NCBI RefSeq assembly: GCF_031755915.1
Contig: NC_083385.1
Span: 1,533,001-1,597,000 of the forward strand
Source: Ziziphus jujuba
Taxonomy: Eukaryota > Streptophyta > Magnoliopsida > Rosales > Rhamnaceae
Length of the DNA: 64,000 nt
Reading direction: 5' to 3'
Positions within the stretch are counted from its first letter, which is position 1. Each line of letters starts with the position of its first letter. Positions 58,734 to 64,000 of this stretch are shown piece by piece. The notes beneath the pieces are model-generated. The model was not told the origin of the DNA. It did not search any database and saw only the letters and a program-made list of their open reading frames with translations. The translations under genes were made by a program, and so were the position numbers.

Positions 58734-61700
58734 ATGTCCGCTACCAGCACCACCAGAATCGAAACCTACGAGGAGTTCTTCAAAGTTCATGGTCTGCTCC
58801 TTACAGCTTCGGGATTGCCGCAGACGCTGCACCGTCAACTGTTCCAGAAGCTCTCGTCGGAGACCTTCGATGGCGGTTCCTACTTCCAAATCGAGCCGAC
58901 CGAGGACGGCCGCCAGAGGAGGCTAGTTCTGACCTCGGAGTTCATGTCTAAGGACTCCAATGTTTTCCTTATCGACCACGCCTGGACTTTCCGTCTCTCC
59001 GACGCTTTCAAACAGGTTTTTTTTTTTCCCTTTCTTTTTTTCTCTTCCTTATGGCTTTCCTGAGAAAGTGCAGAAGAAAAATGAGAACTTTTTTTATGGT
59101 GTTGTTTCTGTTTTGCAGTTGCAGGAAGTTCCGGGTTTGGCGGAGAGAATGGCTTCGATAATGTGCGTGGTCGACGATTTGAATTCCGATTCCGAAGAGA
59201 AAAATGAAGCTTTGGATTATAATAATGCAAAACGGAGCGTTTTTGAGGTAGTAGAAAGCGAACTTTGTGCTGCAAAAGAGAAAGGGGATGGCAATGTGAA
59301 GTGGTTGGAGCTTGATGAGCTCGGCATCGACGATGATACGCTGCTGTCGCTCGATTTAGGCAGTAAATTTCCAGTGAGTGCTTGTGAAAACGAAACTGGT
59401 TGATTAATCATTATAGTAATAGAAAATGCATAAGTTTCTGAATCTGTGTATGCATCGATCAGGGTCTACTTGCTCTGAGCCTGTGTGAGAACAAGCTCGA
59501 GAACATAGACGTAGTGGTTCAGGAAGTTACCAAATTCAAAGAACTGAGAGCTCTCTGGCTGAACAATAATCCAGTTGTTCGAAATTGGTGTGGGTTTTTG
59601 ATTCGCTGATTGATTGTCTTATAGTACGTTACTTTTATTAGTATTTTTTTGTTTTCATTTTATTTACAAATATTGTTGCAGCGGTGGTCAATTGGCAGAT
59701 AGAGTTATGGAGGAATTACCGAATTTGGAAATATACAACTCAGTCTTCACCACTAAGTTTGGAGAATGGGCATTGGGATTTTGTGGAGAGGTATATGATA
59801 AAGAAAATCCAGGCAGCAGCAGCAACTTTCATGAGGCTGAGTCTTCATTACGCAGGATCACCTCTCTTGACCTTTCCAATAGAAGTATTCACAATTTAAT
59901 CAATAAGGTTCTTAACATTTTCTCATCAATGTCATCTTCTTTACGTTTCTTTCCTTTTCTTTTTATTTATTTAAAAAAAAAAAAACATGTCTTGTCTTTT
60001 GTTTAGCTTTTTCTACATTTCAAATGCACGTGCTTGGGTAAGCCAATGGAGTTCTGTGCTAATTTTGGTATCTCATACCTTTTTTCTTTCCTTCTCTTTT
60101 TTCCAGGAATTTTCACCTATTCAGTTGCCGTCCCTAACACACTTGAATCTGCGAGGGAACCCTTTGGAGCAGAACTCATTTGTTGACTTGCTGAATGTCC
60201 TTGGAGAATTTCCCTGCTTAAAATCTCTGGAGGTTATTCTGTTTGAAATATTTATATAATTTGTTTTTGGGACTAAGCTTGTAGTTTATAATAATAACTA
60301 ACTCCCATCTTTATTAAGCCAAAAAGACTCTTTTTTCGAAGGGAGCATTTTGGCATGGAAGATTCTAGGTCCTTAGAAATTGAAACATGTTTTGTAGGTA
60401 GATATTCCTGGCCCTCTTGGAGAAAGTGCTGTTGAAATTCTTCAATCTCTTCCTAATGTTTCAGTTCTGAATGGTATTAGTGCATCGAAAATATTAGAAG
60501 CTGAAAAGCATGTGATTGATTCAAAGCTTGAGCCACGCCTACCTGAATGGACAGCAGATGATCCTCTTGTTGACCGTGTTCTAAATGCAATGTGGCTATA
60601 TTTAATGACATATAGACTAGCGGATGAGGAAAAGATTGATGAGACCTCTGTATGGTATGCGTTAGAGCATTTTTGTCCTGCTAATTATTGATTTTCTATA
60701 AGCAATATAAGCTACTTAGCTTTGAAGTAACATTTCTGAACTTTTTGCATGCAAACAATTTCAAAAATATGATTTGGGAGATACCATTCAGCCTTTTAAG
60801 ATTTTATCACATGAATGAAAGAATATGAAATATTAGCTTGATCATGAAATTAGAAGTCATATATATGCCCCCCAAAAAAAAAAAAAAAAAAAAAGCAAAA
60901 ATGTTGTTACTATTTGGATTTTGTTGTAGGTATGTAATGGATGAACTAGGTTCGGCTTTGCGGCATAGTGATGAGCCAAATTTCAGAGTGGCTCCTTTCC
61001 TCTTCATGCCAGAGGGGACACTGACATCGGCTGTGAGGTGAGGTTATCTTCTTATTTTTTCTTTTGCCATCCTCTTGAAAGACATCCACTTTGACTAAAA
61101 TTGGTAATCTCACATCTTTGCCTTTGTTGTGAAAGAATCCAAAAGAGCAACTTTATTAACATGAATTTCTTTATTAACATGAATGATTTCTTGTCATTTT
61201 CAGTTTTTCTATTTTGTGGCCAATCCAGAATGTTGAAAAGGGTGATGAGTGCACTCGCGATTTTCTGTTTGGTATTGGGGAGGACAAGCAACGTTCTGCA
61301 AGGCTTACAGCTTGGTTCCATACACCACAGAATTATTTTATTCAAGTACTTCTTTTGTTACCAAATTTATGTGCAGTTCAGATTCATCACCTATAGAAGA
61401 TGCTGGGCACTGTGTTAAATTCATTAATTTCTACAGATGTATGAGAGGCACAAGCAAATGTTACAGACAAAAAGTTTAACTCCACCTATAAAGTCATCTC
61501 CGTCTGGAACTTGGCAACAGAATGTTGGATGTACTTATCGTGTTTACACTGACATACCTCATGTAGAAGAATTTTTGACACGCCCTGAGTTTATAATCAG
61601 TATGTAATGTGGGTCATGCATAACTCAGTTAGGCTTGACTCTGATCAACTTGTTTCTTTCTTTCCAATTTCAGAAAGAAAAAAAAAAGGAAGTTCTTGAC

Positions 61701-63552
61701 GGTTCTTTTTAATGTCCCAATTTGATATTCTTTCCTGCTCTGATTGATCTCCTATTTTGATGTTGTTTCTTTTTGGATGCTTACAGCAACTGATCCAAAG
61801 GATGCAGATATTATATGGACAAGTGTACAGGTGGATGAGGATATGAAGAAGGCTACTGGAATAAAGGACAATCAATATGTAAACCAATTTCCTTTTGAGG
61901 CTTGTCTTGTGATGAAACATCATCTAGCAGAGACAGTTCAGAAGGTTATTAAAAAAAAAAAAAAAAAAAAAAAAACTTACTACTTATTCTCAACTTATTC
62001 AAAAATTGTCTTTAGGACTTATTCCTTTGATGAAATCCTGTTGCTAGGCAATCTAACATTACACTCTCCAAATATGTTAGATTAAATGGTTCCAAGCAAG
62101 CTTGATTGAAGTTTCAGTTAAACTTGTATTCCTTCATCAAGAATTAGCAAAGTTTGGAACCATGAGTAAACTTCAAGACATCTTTTCTCCTACAGGATCC
62201 TAACTAACATTTGAATATTCTCCTTAAGCAGGCACATGGTTCTCCTGAATGGCTGCAGCCTACTTATAATCTCGAAACACATCTATCACAACTTATTGGT
62301 GACTATTATGTACGTAAAAGAGATGGCTGTGACAATCTATGGATATTAAAACCCTGGAATATGGCACGAACTATAGATACAACTGTTACTGATAATTTAT
62401 CTGCTATTATCCGGCTAATGGAGACTGGTCCAAAGATATGTCAGAAGTATATTGAGCATCCTGCCTTGTTTGATGGGAAGAAGTTTGATCTCCGTTACAT
62501 AGTATTAGTTTGCAGTATGAACCCTCTGGAGATATTCCTTTCTGATGTTTTCTGGGTATGTGCATTTTTTCTAATTCGAATCTGTTGGCTTTACCAAACT
62601 TATTTGGAGCTTCATCTACTTCTTTTATCTTTTTCTTCTCTCTCTCTCTCTCTTTTTAAAAAAAGATGTATCTGTAAGATGCCATTGTTTCAGGTAGTTA
62701 TTTGGATATTCTTTCCAGGTTAGATTGGCAAACAACTCTTATTCTTTGGACAAGCATAGTTTTTTTGAGTACGAGACCCACTTCACTGTTATGGTATGGT
62801 ATACCTCCTATGTTTCATGATCAAGATTAAGACTTTCTAGTGGCTATGATGTTATTGGTACCCAATATAAGGTTTACCTGAAAGAACTAATCCGTACTTA
62901 AAACTTTCGTACATAACCTATATTTCAGAACTATAGAGGAAGGTTGAATCACAAGAACACGCCAGATTTCGTGAGGGAATTTGAACAGGAGCATCAAGGT
63001 ATCAGAACCTTCTAATATGTGTTCTTCTAGCTTTCCCCTTAATGCTTTATGTAGATTTCTTTAGCACGTTATTAGCATGCTTGAGTATGTTCTAGTGTTG
63101 ACCCTCGAGTGTGATTTGCAGTTAAATGGTCAGATATCCATTCAAGAGTAAAATGTATGATCAGGTCAGTGTTCGAAGCGGCTGTCATAGTACATCCTGA
63201 GATGCATAGTCCAACATCAAGGGCCATTTATGGCGTGGATGTTATGCTTGATAGTTCTTTCCAGCCAAAGCTATTGGAGGTTTGTTTACCATGTCTAATT
63301 ATAACTTATTTATGAATCAGAAGACTGAAAAGTTCAACCTTTTATCTTATAAGAACTTAAATGAACTTTTATTGTTAAAACTTAAAATCATGTTTTTTCT
63401 AGGTGACCTATTGTCCCGACTGTACAAGAGCATGCAAGTATGATTCAGAGTCTATATTTGGAGAAAGACGAGTAATAAAAGGTCGCGATTTCTTCAATCA
63501 TGTCTTTGGTTGTCTTTTCTTGAATGAGACCGCATATGTTACTCCTATTTAG
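58734..63552 (+). CDS. TTLL12: Tubulin--tyrosine ligase-like protein 12 (TTLL12-like)
   Basis: Fifteen coding exons: 58734-59015, 59119-59373, 59463-59587, 59682-59907, 60107-60232, 60398-60654, 60930-61037, 61204-61345, 61437-61599, 61787-61944, 62232-62555, 62719-62793, 62938-62998, 63122-63279 and 63403-63552; 869 residues, close to the plant family length. The N-terminal half includes leucine-rich segments (ELRALWLNNNPVV, LPSLTHLNLRGNPLEQ). The C-terminal half is a TTL-type ATP-grasp domain (LWILKPWNMARTIDT with K654, KKFDLRYIVLV, YGVDVMLDSSFQPKLLEVTY). In animals TTLL12 is an atypical, possibly inactive ligase linked to tubulin and histone modification; the plant protein is its only TTL-like relative. 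Exon 13 is odd: the expected acceptor (62929) gives a stop, so the model uses TATAG at 62937. The ATG at 58734 is the family start. Confidence 0.92.
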
Positions 63553-64000
63553 CTGAGCTGTAATGGATAATTTTTTGGTAATACTAGAGCCGCCATCTGC
63601 AATTTTGAGTCGTTTTCTATGTGGTCATCTTATTTTATGAGGAGTTTTGGGAGACAGATGATTCATATAATTGGGGTACTTTTTATTAGTGAAATATTTT
63701 TGGGTTTTTTTTTTTCCCCCGACTGAGTAATGCTAGTAACTTTTACTTCGATTATTAAAATGTTTACTAATTGCAAACTCCTCTACCCTTTTAGCTTTCG
63801 TATGATTGAGTGAAGATTTCTGAAAATACACTAATGGTTGCTTAAGAAGGAACATCGCTTTAACGGAGGAATATAATCTAGCCCCTTCCTATTTTTTCAA
63901 CATATAATTAGAAATCAAATCAGCATAATTTTGAGGAAAAAGGAACTAACTTTACCATTTAGAATATTTGATTAAAATTGATATGTACATTCAACTTAGT
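63553..64000. other. 3' flank of TTLL12-like gene
   Basis: Likely 3' UTR followed by AT-rich sequence. No gene seen up to the window edge. Confidence 0.5.

Noticed and set aside
1..64000. A wholly new multi-gene system such as a defence island or biosynthetic cluster
   Set aside because: Apart from the GLP tandem array, the neighbouring genes are unrelated single-copy plant genes on mixed strands, with no sign of functional clustering.

Overview
The window is nuclear DNA of a flowering plant. Evidence: AT-rich spacers full of (TA)n, (CT)n and poly-A/T tracts, genes split by GT-AG introns, MITE-like elements, and only plant-type gene families (germin-like/ABP19 proteins, a DYW-class PPR protein, a plant O-fucosyltransferase-like protein, an OXS3-like protein, a plastid-type GNAT). 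The ABP19-like proteins resemble peach ABP19a as I remember it, which suggests a eudicot, possibly Rosales; the species cannot be fixed from sequence alone. I saw no rRNA, tRNA, CRISPR, viral or bacterial feature.

Region 1 (1-20,050) is a tandem array of germin-like protein (GLP) genes, all on the + strand and all intronless: a 3'-end remnant at the left edge (162-272), a frameshifted pseudogene (2293-2944), and five intact genes at 8665, 12370, 13689, 16682 and 19418. Non-coding flanks were duplicated with the genes. Orphan pieces of those flanks (near 4113, 11283 and 15776) mark copies that have been lost. One intact copy (13689) has lost both cysteines of the family disulfide. The last copy (19418) is the most ABP19a-like. 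A TIR element with internal palindromes (about 5957-7435) and a 22-G homopolymer lie inside the array.

Region 2 (21,126-31,654) holds an intronless DYW-type PPR gene (-), a seven-exon MOB1 gene (+), and a nine-exon GT106/O-fucosyltransferase-like gene (-). Region 3 (31,655-35,309) is a repeat-rich spacer with two TIR elements.

Region 4 (35,310-49,376) holds an RNI/LRR gene like Arabidopsis AT2G06040 (+), a decayed ankyrin-repeat gene (+), a GNAT6-like acetyltransferase (-), a four-TM protein (-), and an ORG4-like gene (-) with a GC-AG intron. The RNI, GNAT6 and ORG4 order matches my memory of an Arabidopsis chromosome 2 segment. Region 5 (50,559-63,552) holds an RRM-like protein (-), an OXS3-like protein (-) and a 15-exon TTLL12-like gene (+) whose exon 13 needs an unusual acceptor to stay in frame.

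Exon-intron structures were built by hand from reading frame, splice dinucleotides and family similarity. Every multi-exon model closes in frame from ATG to stop. No transcript evidence was available.
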